From Liolophura sinensis (taxonomy: Eukaryota; Mollusca; Polyplacophora; Chitonida; Chitonidae), in assembly GCF_032854445.1 (NCBI RefSeq), contig NC_088302.1, forward strand, positions 746,001 through 806,000: a stretch of 60,000 nucleotides of DNA, read 5' to 3'. The notes beneath the pieces are model-generated. The model saw nothing but the letters and a program-made list of their open reading frames with translations. It was not told where the DNA came from and did not search any database. Below, piece after piece: positions 22,136-34,352 of the stretch; positions within the stretch are counted from its first letter, which is position 1, and the number at the start of each line of letters is the position of its first letter. A program made the position numbers and the translations under genes.

Positions 22136-24215
22136 ATTTATGTGTTCTGGTGCCATGTTGTGTGACCAGGAGTGGATTATGTGTCAATCTGGTGCCATGT
22201 TGTTTCACCAGGAGCGGATTATGTGTCAATCTGGTGCCATGTTGTTTGACCAGGAGCGGATTATGTGTCCATCTGGTGCCATGTTGTTTTACCAGGAGTG
22301 GATTATGTGTCCATCTGGTGCCATGTTGTTTCACCAGGAGCAGATTATGTGTCTATCTGGTGCCATGCTGTGTGACCAGGAGCGGATTATATGTCCATCT
22401 GGTGCCATGTTGTTTGACCACGAGTGGATTATGTGTCCATCTGGTGCCATGTTGTTTCACCAGGAGTGGATTATGTGTCCATCTGGTGCCATGTTGTTTC
22501 ACCAGGAGTGGATTATGTGTCTATCTGGTGCCATGTTGTTTCACCAGGAGCTGATTATGTGTCCATCTGGTGCCATGTTGTTTGACCTGGAGCGGATTAT
22601 GTGTCTATCTGGTGCCATGTTGTTTCACCAGGAGTGGATTATGTGTCTATCTGGTGCCATGTTGTTTGACCTGGAGCGGATTATGTGTCCATCTGGTGCC
22701 ATGTTGTTTCACCAGGAGTGGATTATGTGTCCATCTGGTGCCATGTTGTTTGACCAGGAGCGGATTATGTGTCTATCTGGTGCCATGCTGTGTGACCAGG
22801 AGCAGATTATGTGTCAATCTGGTGCCATGTTGTTTGACCAGGAGCGGATTATGTGTCAATCTGGTGCCATGTTGTTTCACCAGGAGTGGATTATGTGTCC
22901 ATCTGGTGCCATGTTGTTTGACCAGGAGCGGATTATGTGTCAATCTGGTGCCATGTTGTTTGACCAGGAGTGGATTATGTGTCCATCTGGTGCCATGTTG
23001 TTTCACCAGGAGTGGATTATGTGTCCATCTGGTGCCATGTTGTTTCACCAGGAGTGGATTATGTGTCCATCTGGTGCCATGTTGTTTCACCAGGAGCTGA
23101 TTATGTGTCCATCTGGTGCCATGTTGTTTGACCTGGAGCAGATTATGTGTCTATCTGGTGCCATGTTGTTTCACCAGGAGTGGATTATGTGTCTATCTGG
23201 TGCCATGTTGTTTCACCAGGAGCTGATTATGTGTCCATCTGGTGCCATGTTGTTGACCAGGAGTGGATTATGTCTCTATCTGGTGCCATGTTGTTTCACC
23301 AGGAGTGGATTATGTGTCAATCTGGTGCCATGTTGTTTCACCAGGAGTGGATTATGTGTCAATCTGGTGCCATGTTGTTTGACCTGGAGCGGATTATGTG
23401 TCCATCTGGTGCCATGTTGTTTCACCAGGAGTGGATTATGTGTCCATCTAGTGCCATGTTGTTTCACCAGGAGCGGATTATGTGTCCATCTGGTGCCATG
23501 TTGTTTGACCTGGAGCGGATTATGTGTCCATCTGGTGCCATGTTGTTTCACCAGGAGTGGATTATGTGTCCATCTGGTGCCATATTGTTTGACCAGGAGT
23601 GGATTATGTGTCTATCTGGTGCCATGTTGTTTGACCCGGAGCGGATTATGTGTCTATCTGGTGCCATGTTGTTTCACCAGGAGTGGATTACGTGTCTATC
23701 TGGTGCCATGTTGTTTGACCAGGAGCGGATTATGCGTCAATCTGGTGCCATGCTGTGTGACCTGGAGCGGATTATGTGTCCATCTGGTGCCATGTTGTTT
23801 CACCAGGAGCGGATTATGTGTCTATCTGGTGCCATGTTGTTTCACCAGGAATGGATTATGTGTCCATCTGGTTCCATGTTGTTTGACCTGGAGCGGATTA
23901 TGTGTCTATCTGGTGCCATGTTGTTTGACCAGGAGCGGATTATGTGTCCATCTGGTGCCATGTTGTTTGACCAGGAGTGGATTATGTGTCTATCTGGTGC
24001 CATGTTGTCTGACCAGGAGTGGATTATGTGTCTATTTGGTGCCATGTTGTCTGACCAGGAGTGGATTATGTGTCAATCTGGTGCCATGTTGTTTGACCAG
24101 GAGCGGATTACGTGTCCATCTGGTGCCATGTTGTCTGACCAGGAGCGGATTATGTGTCTATCTGGTGCCATGTTGTTTGACCAGGAGTGGATTATGTCAA
24201 TCTCATCAAACCGAC
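22136..24215 (+). repeat. 42-bp minisatellite downstream of CSPG4 (about 49 units)
   Basis: Units GGTGCCATGTTGTTTCACCA plus GGAGTGGATTATGTGTCTATCT. Because 42 is a multiple of 3 and units lack stops, several frames stay open on both strands, including a 715-codon one. A 1-bp deletion near 23250 shifts the frame without ending it. The array lies 180 bp past the CSPG4 stop codon and may be within its 3' UTR. Confidence 0.95.
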
Positions 24216-24393
24216 ACCAGTGACCAGATTTGTGTCCAGGGTAAAGATTAATTCAAGTACTAGTAAGATAAAGTCAGCAAAGTGACAAAAAAAATGTCTT
24301 TCTGATTTCTGCTGACATACACACACATTTGTACACATTCCCTCAGTTCTGGTAGAAACTCCCTTCCCTATCCCTCCCCGTATAAAACTCCTA
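24216..24393 (-). other. CSPG4 3' UTR start
   Basis: Unique sequence between the stop codon and the 42-bp array. No AATAAA or ATTAAA is visible on the minus strand here, so the transcript may read into the array. Confidence 0.4.
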
Positions 24394-26936
24394 TCACACC
24401 CAATATTTGTTCTTCCGTAACACAGGGTTCGTTGTTCGACAATGTTGAAGCAACTCTGGATCCATCAGCGTCCAATCAAAGTTAAACATATCAGCACTGT
24501 TATTTGAAATAGCACTACCATCGGGTGTTTTAGGGGCACTAGGTGATTCTTCATTCTCCACCAGGGGTGTGACCTTACACGATGGCACGGCCACACTGAC
24601 TTCTGTCCTTGAGAGGTCAGGTGAGCGAGGAGGAGAGGCGACTGAGGAGGGGCTGCCAGTGGCGGCCATGTTGTCTGCATCACCGGTGACATTGATGGCT
24701 GGTATATTGCTGTAGCCAGAGCCTAACATGAATGTGTGTTCCTCGTCAGAAGCTGGGCTAGACTGCTGCTGACTTGGCTCTATGTGCACATTAGGCTGAT
24801 TCAGGGGCAATGGCCCGCTGATGAACGGACGAGGTTTGGGACGTTGCTTTTTACGTGTTTCCACTTTCTTTTCTTTGCGTCGCTTCCACAAGAAAAAAAC
24901 GACCAATCCTGCCACAATGAGGGCGATGATTAAGCAGACAAAGACGATGATGATGATATGGTCTGTGGTAATACTTGGGCTGACAAGCTCTGAGTCAGGG
25001 GCCAGCTCAGGCCCTGTGCCATTAGCAGCTCCTTTACCCTCATCAGGGTCTAACGGAATCACCGTGGGGAAGGTTTCAAAACCCCTCACTGGGGGCTTCA
25101 CAGTCACGGAGAACACGCCCTGGGCAGGCTGGACATGGTGTGCAGAGAGAATGTATGTGAAGCTGTCGTTTACCTCCTCCTTGATGCGTATAGGGTTGGC
25201 GACATAGAACACCTTCCCATAAATCACATCCTCGTGTGTGAACGTGTCAACCTCTCTGTATGCCCCGGGGTTCCCATACTCTCGTTTGGCACGAGATTTC
25301 AGGGCAATCTTACCAAACCTGGCTTTCTTCAGGATGCTGTATTTTGGATTATCTCCCGAGATGGCAGCCAGGCGACTAGCGTCCAGCGCAAACATCGTTA
25401 TGGCCACCTCGCTCCCAGCAGGGGCATCAAATGGATTCTGGGTAACCAGGGGCACGACAACGACCTTCATTAGCTGGTTCACCAGAAGGCTGTCACCAAG
25501 GGCAACGTTAAAATTGAATCCATCACTGCCAGATGTCATATTGGTTTGTATATAGAGTACGAGTTCATTGTCAAGATCTTTCTGATTAAAGATGGACACT
25601 GACTGGTCCCCGAGGTAAAGTTTTCCAAATTGTGGCCGCTTAGTCACAGTGAATGTTACGTCCTCACGATTTCCATTGGTTTCCACATCCAGATTCCGAG
25701 AGCTCAGATACACAGAAGATTCCCCCTGGACCAGTTTAACAGCTGAACTGGTGAGGATAGACACTCGCAGCGGGACAACTCTGATGCTGAAGTTTTTTAG
25801 ATAAGGGCGGAAGGCACCATCAGACACCCTGAAGTAGAAGGCCCCATCGTTGCGGCTGCCGTCACTGATGAACATCACCCTGTTCAGGTTGACATCCTCC
25901 TGGGTGAACTCTCGGATCTGCTGTTTGGGGTTGTTGTTAAAGGCGAGTCTGCCATTGTTCGGGAGCCTGGTGACACTGTAGGTGATCTGATCAGCAGGGG
26001 TGTCAGGGTCTTCAGTCAGGAGGTCGTCCGCAGTGATGTTCACGCTAGAACCCTGGATCACTTGTACACCTGGATTGTCTGTTACAAGGGTAAAGGGTTG
26101 ATCATTGACTGGCACAACAGTGATGTTGAAGAAGCTGTCCAGATAAGAGGTTTCTGTGGCATGCCCAGCAGCATTCAAGCTGATTATAGCCAGACTCAGC
26201 TCAAAAGCATCATTCTCTGTGTCAGAATCGTCGTGTCTGTAGGTCACTCGACGTCTATCTACGTCGGATTGGACAAACTTGGAGTTCTCCCGAGCTTCAG
26301 CTCCTCCAATGGCCAGCACCCCGTGCCTCGGCTGTCCCTTCACAACATACTCTATTCTCACTCGTTTGCCAATGCTCTCCAGCTGCCTCGTGAAGCGGGT
26401 CACATCCAGATTGTCTCTGGTGATATGTGCTGCACTGCCTTCTTTGACGGCCAACTGCCGGATGTGAATCAGCTGATCACGGTTGTCAGCATTGAGATTA
26501 GAGTAAGAAATGTCAATGTCAAAGCGCTCGCGTGGCACATGTTCAGCATACAACGTTGAAACTTCCAGGATTAAAGAGTCCTTTTGCCCCCAGCCACTCA
26601 GATATCCAGTATGCTTGTAATGGATTGCTCCATCATTTATCTCCCTTTGTGAGAAGGATACCACATTCAGGGGGCGGCCACTAGCTGTACTGACGATCCT
26701 ACCATATCTTGGTTTGGTCTCTATGTTGTACAGAATGGGCTTAGTCTGGTTTGGATCATTGGTTTCTGCAAACAGATTCTCCTCCGTGATTGGCTGTAGA
26801 GTGTTTGGGAACACTTCCAGGGGGTTGTTAGTCTTCACGGTCAACAGGAGCGGGACGGCCACCACAGAGAATGTGTGACTCACGTCTCTGTTCGCACCAT
26901 CTGAAGCTTCCAGAGAGAAGGACCCTGTGTCAGCTC
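24394..26936 (-). CDS. CSPG4: CSPG4 last coding exon (CSPG repeats 10 (part)-15, membrane span, tail)
   Basis: Acceptor TTTGTTTCCTTACAG; begins in phase 1 with GA GCT GAC, completing the Gly split at 29730 so that repeat 10 reads VFVHSG|ADTGSFSLEASDG. TGA stop at 24396-24394. The tail has serine/proline stretches (SPSSVASPPRSP) and acidic patches not found in the shorter (about 77-residue) vertebrate tail, while the last 22 residues are strongly conserved. A furin-type RAKR site lies at 25293-25282, before repeat 15. Confidence 0.95.
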
Positions 26937-29900
26937 CTGTAAGGAAACAAATCAGACAGGAATACATGTATACAGCTACTACACCCAGGAACTTGTGGAT
27001 TTATTACTGTGAACATCTCACAGTATTATTAAGTTTGTACGAAATAAGAAAGAACCAGTGAACCTAAGCATGATGTCATCTTTTTTCATCACAAATCCGT
27101 GAACCAATACGTGGAATTTCAGTGATAGGTAGTTTTAAAGATATGATCAGTGATGTTCATTCAAAAATACAAGATGATGTACTGGCAAAAGAATCAATGC
27201 CAAATCCATTGAAAAACCATACTTGCCAGCGGCAATGTTAAAAAAATCTTGTCTTTCTCATTTTAAGAAAATACATGTAGGGATTGGTTTGTCATTTGGA
27301 GACAGCTAGTTGATGACTAAAATCCTTTGGGCTGTTACAAAACAAACAGAACATAGCAATATACTATAGCAAGACTATAGACCTGTTCTTTATAAATCAT
27401 ATAATTAACTGACCATTATGGCTGTCAATGCTCTACTCCAGCAAAATCAATGTTGAATGGACAGTAAAATAAAGCAAAATAACTTTGGAATGAGTTCCAC
27501 CATATTAAGGGACATTTTGCCTGTCTGCGAGTACTTTTCTTGGCCAGGTAAGCTTTAAGTCCCAGCATGTGAAGGTGTACTTTTAATTCCCTGCCCCTTG
27601 AATGTTTATCGGCTTCATCAGCCCCTGTGTTGGACTGGGTCTCTGGCTAACCCACGGCACAGTGACCTAAGACGGCAAACCATTCAGACAACATAAGCTA
27701 CATGTATCTATTGATTAAAGCTTCAAGTTCAAAGGACAAAGCCATTAAAATGTGACAGTTTCACACAGCCGTCATGGGTTAGGATCCAAAATTCTCATCA
27801 CCTTTACAAACCAAATATGGTCAAGGCTGAAATGAAAATTTGATCAATTAGATATAAAACATCATCCAGCTACAGCATAAACAGTACAACAGAAAGTCAA
27901 GAGTTTGGTAGTTTCATACTATGGTAGTAACACACATTCAGGGCAACTGTGTGTTTAGATTGAATATAAACCTCGTCCTTTTGTGCTTTATATGTACACA
28001 AAACCTAAGCTCAATGCATGCAGTACTTTCAGGAGATGCCACCAGCCAACGTCAACCATAATGCTTGGGGTATGATGTTCAACCTATGCCTACATGTATG
28101 TTCATCTACGCCAGCTCGTGGTTTTATACAATACAGGTAACCTGTGCCTGTGCTCATGTGGTTTTATACGATACAGGTAACCTGTGCTCATGTGGTTTTA
28201 TATGATAAAGGTAACCTGTGCTCATTTGGTTTTATATGATAAAGGTAACTTGTGCCTGTGCTCATGTGGTTTTATACGATACAGGTAACCTGTGCTCATT
28301 TGGTTTTATATCATACAGGTGAACTGTGCTCATGTGGTTTTATACGCTACAGGTAACTTGTGCCTGTGCTCATGTGGTTTTATATCATACAGGTGACCTG
28401 TGCTCATGTGGTTTTATACGATACAGGTAACCTGTGCCTGTGCTCATGTGGTTTTATACGATACAGGTAACCTGTGCTCATGTGGTTTTATACGATAAAG
28501 GTAACCTGTGCTCATTTGGTTTTATACGATACAGGTAACCTGTGCCTACGCTCATGTGGTTTTATACAATACAGGTAACCTGTGCTCAGGTGGTTTTATA
28601 CGATACAGGTAATCAAAACTCATGTGGTTTTATACAATACAGGTAACCTGTGCCTGTGCTCATGTGGTTTTATACAATACAGGTAACCTGTGCTCATTTG
28701 GTTTTATACAATACAGGTAACTTGTGCTCATGTGGTTTTATACGATACAGGTAACCTGTGCTCATGTGGTTTTATACGATACAGGTAATCCAAACTCATG
28801 TGGTTTTATACAATACAGGTAACCTGTGCTCACGTGGTTTTATATGACACAGGTAACAGGTGGCTATGCTTATGTGGTTTTACATGATACAGGTAACCTA
28901 TGCCTATGGTCATGTGATTTTATACACAAACAACCTAGATGTATGCCTATACTTATGTGGTTTTATATGATACAGGTAACCTATGGCTATGTTTGTGTGG
29001 TTTATATGATACAGGTAACCTATGCTTATGCTCATGTGGTTTTATACACCCCAGTTAACCTAGATGTATGCCTATACTCATGTGGTTTTATACATTGGCG
29101 AAAGAGATGTATGCCTATACTCAAGCGGTTTTATACACAGGTAACCTAGATGTATGCCTATACTCATGTGATTTTATAAACAGGTAACCTAGATGTATGC
29201 CTACACCCATGTCGTTTTATACACAAGTAACCTAGATGTATGCCTATACTCATGTGATTTTATAAACAGGTAACCTAGATGTTTGCCTATACCCATGTGG
29301 TTTTATACACATGTAACCTAGATGTATGCCTATACTTACGTGGTTTTATATGATACAGGTAACCTATTCTCATGGTTTTATATGACGCAGGTAACCTATG
29401 CTTAATCTCATGTGGTTTTATACACCCCAGGTAACCTAGATGTATGCCTGTACTCATGTGGTTTTATACATAGGTGACCTAGATGTATGCCTATACTCAA
29501 GCAGTTTTATACACAGGTAACCTAGATGTGCGCCTATACTCATGTGATTTTATCCACAGGTAACCTAGATGTACAGTGTATGCCTATACTCAAGTGGTTT
29601 TATACACAGGTAACCTAGATGTATGTCTATATTCATGTGGTTTTATACGATACAGGTAACCTATGCAGGCTATGCTCATGTGGTTTTACACATTGACAGA
29701 CTGAACAGACAGAACTACTCCAGACTCACCCGAATGTACAAAAACTATTTGTTTCTTATTGATGAGATCCTGGGTGAACACAGAGATATTCCTGAAGGTG
29801 TTGTTTACATGGGCGATGTGACCATTAGTGGGGTCCGTCACCTGGAACATGATGTCTTGGGGAGGAGAATCAGGATCTATAGCGCTCAAGTCTTCACGGG

Positions 29901-32900
29901 TGATCAGCTTCATGGACCCCTTCCAGATTTGCAGGCCACGGTTGACCATCACCCTGGGTGGCTGGTCATTGACAGGTTCTATAGACACGTGGATGGTCAC
30001 AGGCCGACTCCTCTTCTCTCTAGATGACCCAGAGCCTTTACTTACGGCAACAATGGTAAATTCATCATGTGAAGTCTCATTACCATCATGAAGATAAATT
30101 ATCTCTTCCATCTTCACCTGCTGAGAGCTAAATTCAACCAAAAAAGCACGAGAATCAGAGCGGAGTTGCAGGAATCCGTTTTCAGGATGTTTTCTAACTT
30201 GAAAAACTATGGGCAATTTTTTAAAATGTTTCCCCTTGATATACAGAAATTCTGGTGAAATGGTGAAAGTACCACCCTCGGGTAATGTGAAGTTTTTGAC
30301 TTGCAAAGGCAACTCCTTTGGAATGATGTCTACAAAAAACTCAATCCTTTGCAATGACTGGAAACCATTGGTAACGTCAAAGAGGAATTTATCAGTGGTT
30401 TTGCCAGACTCTGTCTGATAATAACGCACTCTCCTTGCTGCGATGTCCTCCTGAGTGAAGGTTAACGGAACGCTGTCTGCCGCTGATGTCCCTATGACCT
30501 TGAGTCTGCCGTGACTGGGAGGTGAGACCACAGTGTACTCTATACCTGTAGCTTTTACGTCAGGGTGGGAGATATGTAACATCTGCTGTTCTATGGTCCC
30601 TGATGTACCCTCCTCCACCTGCAGCACATTATTGTGCAGGATTTTGGGAGGACGCTGCTGGGAAGCCATCGTAACGCTGACAAAAACAACACCTTGTACT
30701 TGTGCTTCTCCCACATCCACAGAGAAGGGGAACTTGTCTTCCAGGTTGCGGCTGCCATCGTGCTTGTAGACAACACTGCCTTCCTTCACATCCTCCCATG
30801 AGAATCTGGACACCACCTGCCCTTCAACAAGCATCTGGCCATGCTTTGGTTCTTCATTTAATTCAAAAAATATCTCCTCAGCTGGTATATTCACATTAGT
30901 CTCTAAGCTGAGGTTGTACGAGGACACTCGGACCTTTCGATTTTGCTGTACAACAATTCCTGTATTGTTTTCAATGGTCACGAATGGTTCCGACGCCCTA
31001 ATTTCAAACAAATCAGTCGAGTAATACTGGCCATCTGTCACCCATATCGGAGTGCGGGCGTAAGCTTTTCCTCTGTGCTCAAACAAAATGGCCCCATCCA
31101 GGAGATCTTTCTGTGTAAACTGTTGAATAACTGTACCGTTTCTGGCATCCACTATTTCACCATTCGGGATCTTCTGCCGCTTATACACAAGTTTGGACTG
31201 ATCATACTCAATATCTGGGTCAGTGTAAGCGAGGTCATCGATGGAGATTACTCTTGCCTTGTTGGTAACCACTTGGAAAACCTTGTTGACAGACCTCTGT
31301 GGAGGGTTGTCATTCCTCATTGTGATAGTTATGTCAAATAGTCCTGTTAACTCCGTAATTTCTGTTTCTTCTGGAAGCATTGTTGGAGCAGCCTGTATGA
31401 TCGGGCTTGTAATAAACGTGAAGGAGTCACGATCGTTTTCAGAGTCATCATGTTTGTAGACCAACTCTCCTGTTCGTATGTCCTTGTTTGTAAACTCCGT
31501 TACATTGCCCATCCTCACCGTGGCTGATCTCGAATCTATAATCTGCAATACTCCATGTTTTAATGGCTCAATGATCACATACTGGAATTCCTCAAATCCA
31601 GATGTTTCAGCATATAGATCATCCTTCCCAATCACTGTCTGACCCCCTTCAGGAACATCTCTTAACCCATTGTTAATGAAGCGGGTGTCCGTTTCTTCGG
31701 GAATATATTCCACTTTCAGTCTGAATTTGGCTTCCTGTGCACCTCTGGCAGACACTGTTATGTCAAGATGATCCTCAACTGGATCGTATGTCATTTTCTT
31801 AAGCCTGTACATGACCATGCCTGTGAGGATTTCCTTCTGTGTGAAGACATCACCCTGCCTCAACTCTTCCTCAGGAGAACCTGGTGACGGATCCATTTCT
31901 CTGAGAATGAGCCCATAAGCTGGCGCTTTGCTGATGGTAATGGAGATATCCTCTGCTTTCAAAGTTGGCGCGTTGGTAATGATTTTAAGATCCTCATGTT
32001 CAATGACTTTCTCTGAGACATGTTCCAGGACTAAGTGCGACCCCATGTCAACCTCCACCTGTACTCTGACAAATGTTATTTGGAAGGAGTTTTCACTGGT
32101 GATGGCCTGATCTGCAGAGACGATAAAGCTGAAATGATCAGATGGAGGCAGGTCAGCAATGTCTCTGTGGATGTATCGGATGTAAGCTTTGTCTATGTGC
32201 TTCTGGGCAAACGTGTTAGTGGTTACCCACTCATTGTCTGGATGTTCCAATCGCTGAACATCGCCATATTCAGGAGCCTTGATTAATGTGTACTTCAGTT
32301 CTAAATCCTGCACGAGCACATTTGCAGCAGTTGTTAAGTTATCCTTCAGAACAAGCTGAGAAGTTCCATGAGCCAAAACGATGCCTGTGTTTTTGATTAC
32401 CTGAAGCTGGAGAATTCTGGCTGATATCTTCAAATCAGAATAATCACTGTCTGTGGTTCCGTCGTTGACCTTGACCCTCAAGTAGGATGTCAGATCACCC
32501 TGATGTAGAAACAGAATCTCACCCACATTGATTTCCCTTTGAGTGAACATATTGATACTCTGACCAGGGTTAGATGACCTCTCGAAAAATCCATTGTCTA
32601 CATCTTGATACATGACAGAATAAACCAAATTTTCTGGACTTGTGTCTGGGTCATCCACATCAAACATTTCCTTAGTGACAATCAGCTTGGAATTCTTGGC
32701 AATTTTCAGAGTATCATCTGGAGGAAGTTTGAGCCTAGGCGGATCGTTCCGTGGCTTTACAATAATGGGCAAAACAAAGGAGTATTTTTCCTTCAGCTGA
32801 ATGGGAATGTTCTCATACTGGCCAAGGATTTCCATCTCAATGGTGGCGTCATCTCCTTCAGTATCTGTCCCATCATGGAGGTACACCACTTTCTGTCCTA

Positions 32901-34352
32901 ACAGGTCCAGAAGTGTAAATGTGGACGAGTCCCTCCTTCTGCCGATGTTGACTTCCAGAGAACCATGCTTGGGAGGTATTAATACATGAAAGACTATTGC
33001 CGATTCTCTGACTCTGTGCTCATCATAATCAAATGCGACTTCTATGTTATTTGTGGTGATGACTGTTTCCCCTCCCTCCTCCCCTCTCAAGGGTTGAATA
33101 AGCAGGATCTCTTCTGGGGGGATTTCTGACATTCCAGAAGAGGTGATCGAGGGTTTCACGCATTCCTCCAAGTCACAAGTACACCTGAACTCATCCTGGC
33201 TAATCTCTGTACACTTGGCGGATTCAATACATGGATGCCTAGAGCAGGGGAATTGCCAGACACACCCTGGGTGGATGGCTCTGCTAATCTGAACCTCCCG
33301 GCAGCCATACGACCTGGAGTTAACGACAATGTTCCTCAGGCATCCTTTCATAGAGCCATGCCGTGCTCTGTGGCCTTCCAGGGACACAAGTCCTTGGCGG
33401 ACTGCAATAGTTCTGGCACTGAAACCAAGACCACCCAGGAACAGATGGCCGCCTAAATTAATGTACTTGTTACCTCCAAGGTTGAAGCGTTGGACTTTCT
33501 TGATCCCATCTAGTGAAAGTTCTAACAATGTTGGAGTGATGTATAGGTCAATTTGATGCCATTTGCCATCACTAACATCAGCATCTGAAGTCATTTCTGC
33601 TGCACCATTGCCTTTGTCCACAGAAACCTTCAGTTTTCCTCTGATGATTTCCACAGCGATGAAATCCTGACTTGGAGGCACCCCAGCATTGTACAACACG
33701 ACAGCCGTCTCAGAGCGAGTCCTAAAGTCACATGAAAACGTCCCACTCTGACGAATGTGCATGGCAGGGAAGGCAACGAAGGAAGTGTCCTCCAGAAAGC
33801 TTAGAGGTTGATCAGATGTTGCATCAAATATTGAATCACATTCCCAGAACACTTCAAATGTGTGGAGGGGATTCTTCAGCTGTTGAGCTGCATGTAGAAT
33901 GTCATAGCCATTAAAAAACACCTCCTTAATGCAGCCACGGTAATTACGAATGGTTCCGTAGAATTCCTCCACAAAGTTTCCCGTCCCTCCCAGGAAAAGG
34001 CCGTGCTGAATGTTCAGCTCAAAAAACTGTCCTTTAGTCTCAGTTGTCGACTTGGATATGTCATCCACGCTGAGCTCCACTTTGCCGTTGGTGCGTTTCA
34101 GTGCGACGGTGTGCCACTGTAAGTCATCCAGACGCACTCCTGGTTGTGAATGAAGCACTGCCTCCCCGGACCCCAAGTCCAATCTGGCCTCTATCAACCC
34201 GGACTTGAGTTCCACCACAACGTAGTCTGTGCTGCCTGCAGCCAAGAAAAGCAGGCCGTACGAGAGCTGGGATTTGAACTGCAGCTTGAGGTCAGTGGAG
34301 CTGGAGGCATCCTGGAAAGGCACTCTGATGTAGCTTTCTCCATAGAAAGAAG
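24394..34352 (-). CDS. CSPG4: Chondroitin sulfate proteoglycan 4 (NG2 / Kon-tiki) homologue, lacking only the first exon
   Basis: Join 34352-29730 and 26936-24394: 2388 residues after a split Ala codon (human CSPG4 is about 2320). Counting that Ala as 1: laminin-G about 2-150 and 184-352; EGF-like cysteines about 364-398; 15 CSPG repeats about 418-2150, each with an FTQxDI...VxYxHDG-type core; membrane span about 2201-2225 (IIIIVFVCLIIALIVAGLVVF); basic stop-transfer WKRRKEKK; 163-residue tail ending DPELLQHCRTTNPVL...YWV, nearly the vertebrate NG2 terminus with its PDZ ligand. Known family roles: cell-surface proteoglycan binding matrix proteins and growth factors, in muscle attachment and glial or progenitor cells. 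The mature N-terminus ASFYGE matches vertebrate ASFFGE, so the missing exon should carry the signal peptide. Domain calls and the join are clear; role in this animal is inferred. Confidence 0.95.
24886..24963 (-). other. CSPG4: CSPG4 transmembrane segment
   Basis: 25 or so uninterrupted hydrophobic residues (HIIIIVFVCLIIALIVAG...FFLW) followed by KRRKEKK, a type I orientation with the cytoplasmic side downstream. Confidence 0.95.
26937..28125 (-). other. CSPG4 intron 2, unique part
   Basis: About 1.2 kb without arrays or recognisable exons, between the last exon's acceptor and the 34/40-bp array. Confidence 0.6.
28126..29690 (+). repeat. 34-43-bp minisatellite in CSPG4 intron 2 (about 40 units)
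   Basis: Left block: GTGCTCATGTGGTTTTATAC plus GATACAGGTAACCT, 34 bp, with a 6-bp GTGCCT insertion variant (40 bp). Right block (from about 28900): GATGTATGCCTATACTCATG plus TGGTTTTATACACAGGTAACCTA. It ends 40 bp inside the intron from the exon 2 donor. Confidence 0.95.
29730..34352 (-). CDS. CSPG4: CSPG4 large exon (two laminin-G, EGF-like, CSPG repeats 1-10)
   Basis: 4623-nt exon with acceptor TTTCTTTCTCTTTCAG (AG at 34354-34353) and donor TCGG|GTGAGT (GT at 29729-29728). It enters in phase 1 inside an Ala codon and leaves in phase 1 inside a Gly codon. The open frame continues upstream into the polypyrimidine tract, but there it begins only with TTG, so the initiator lies in an upstream exon. 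Laminin-G 1 ends with RGCIKEVFFNG; laminin-G 2 ends with KGCLRNIVVNSRSYGC. A REKR site (30021-30010) lies between CSPG repeats 9 and 10. Confidence 0.95.
33157..33264 (-). other. CSPG4: EGF-like module in CSPG4
   Basis: Six cysteines in EGF order: C-x4-C-x5-C-x9-C-x-C-x4-C, with the HPC...AKC spacing of laminin-G-associated EGF domains; the last loop is short. It sits between laminin-G 2 and CSPG repeat 1. Confidence 0.65.

Noticed and set aside
22104-24251. 715-codon repetitive open frame
   Set aside because: The 42-bp unit keeps several frames open on both strands and a 1-bp deletion merely switches frame. There is no selection signature and no signal or domain.
24736-26559. Plus-strand open frames across the CSPG4 last exon
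   Set aside because: Antisense shadows of a conserved coding exon.
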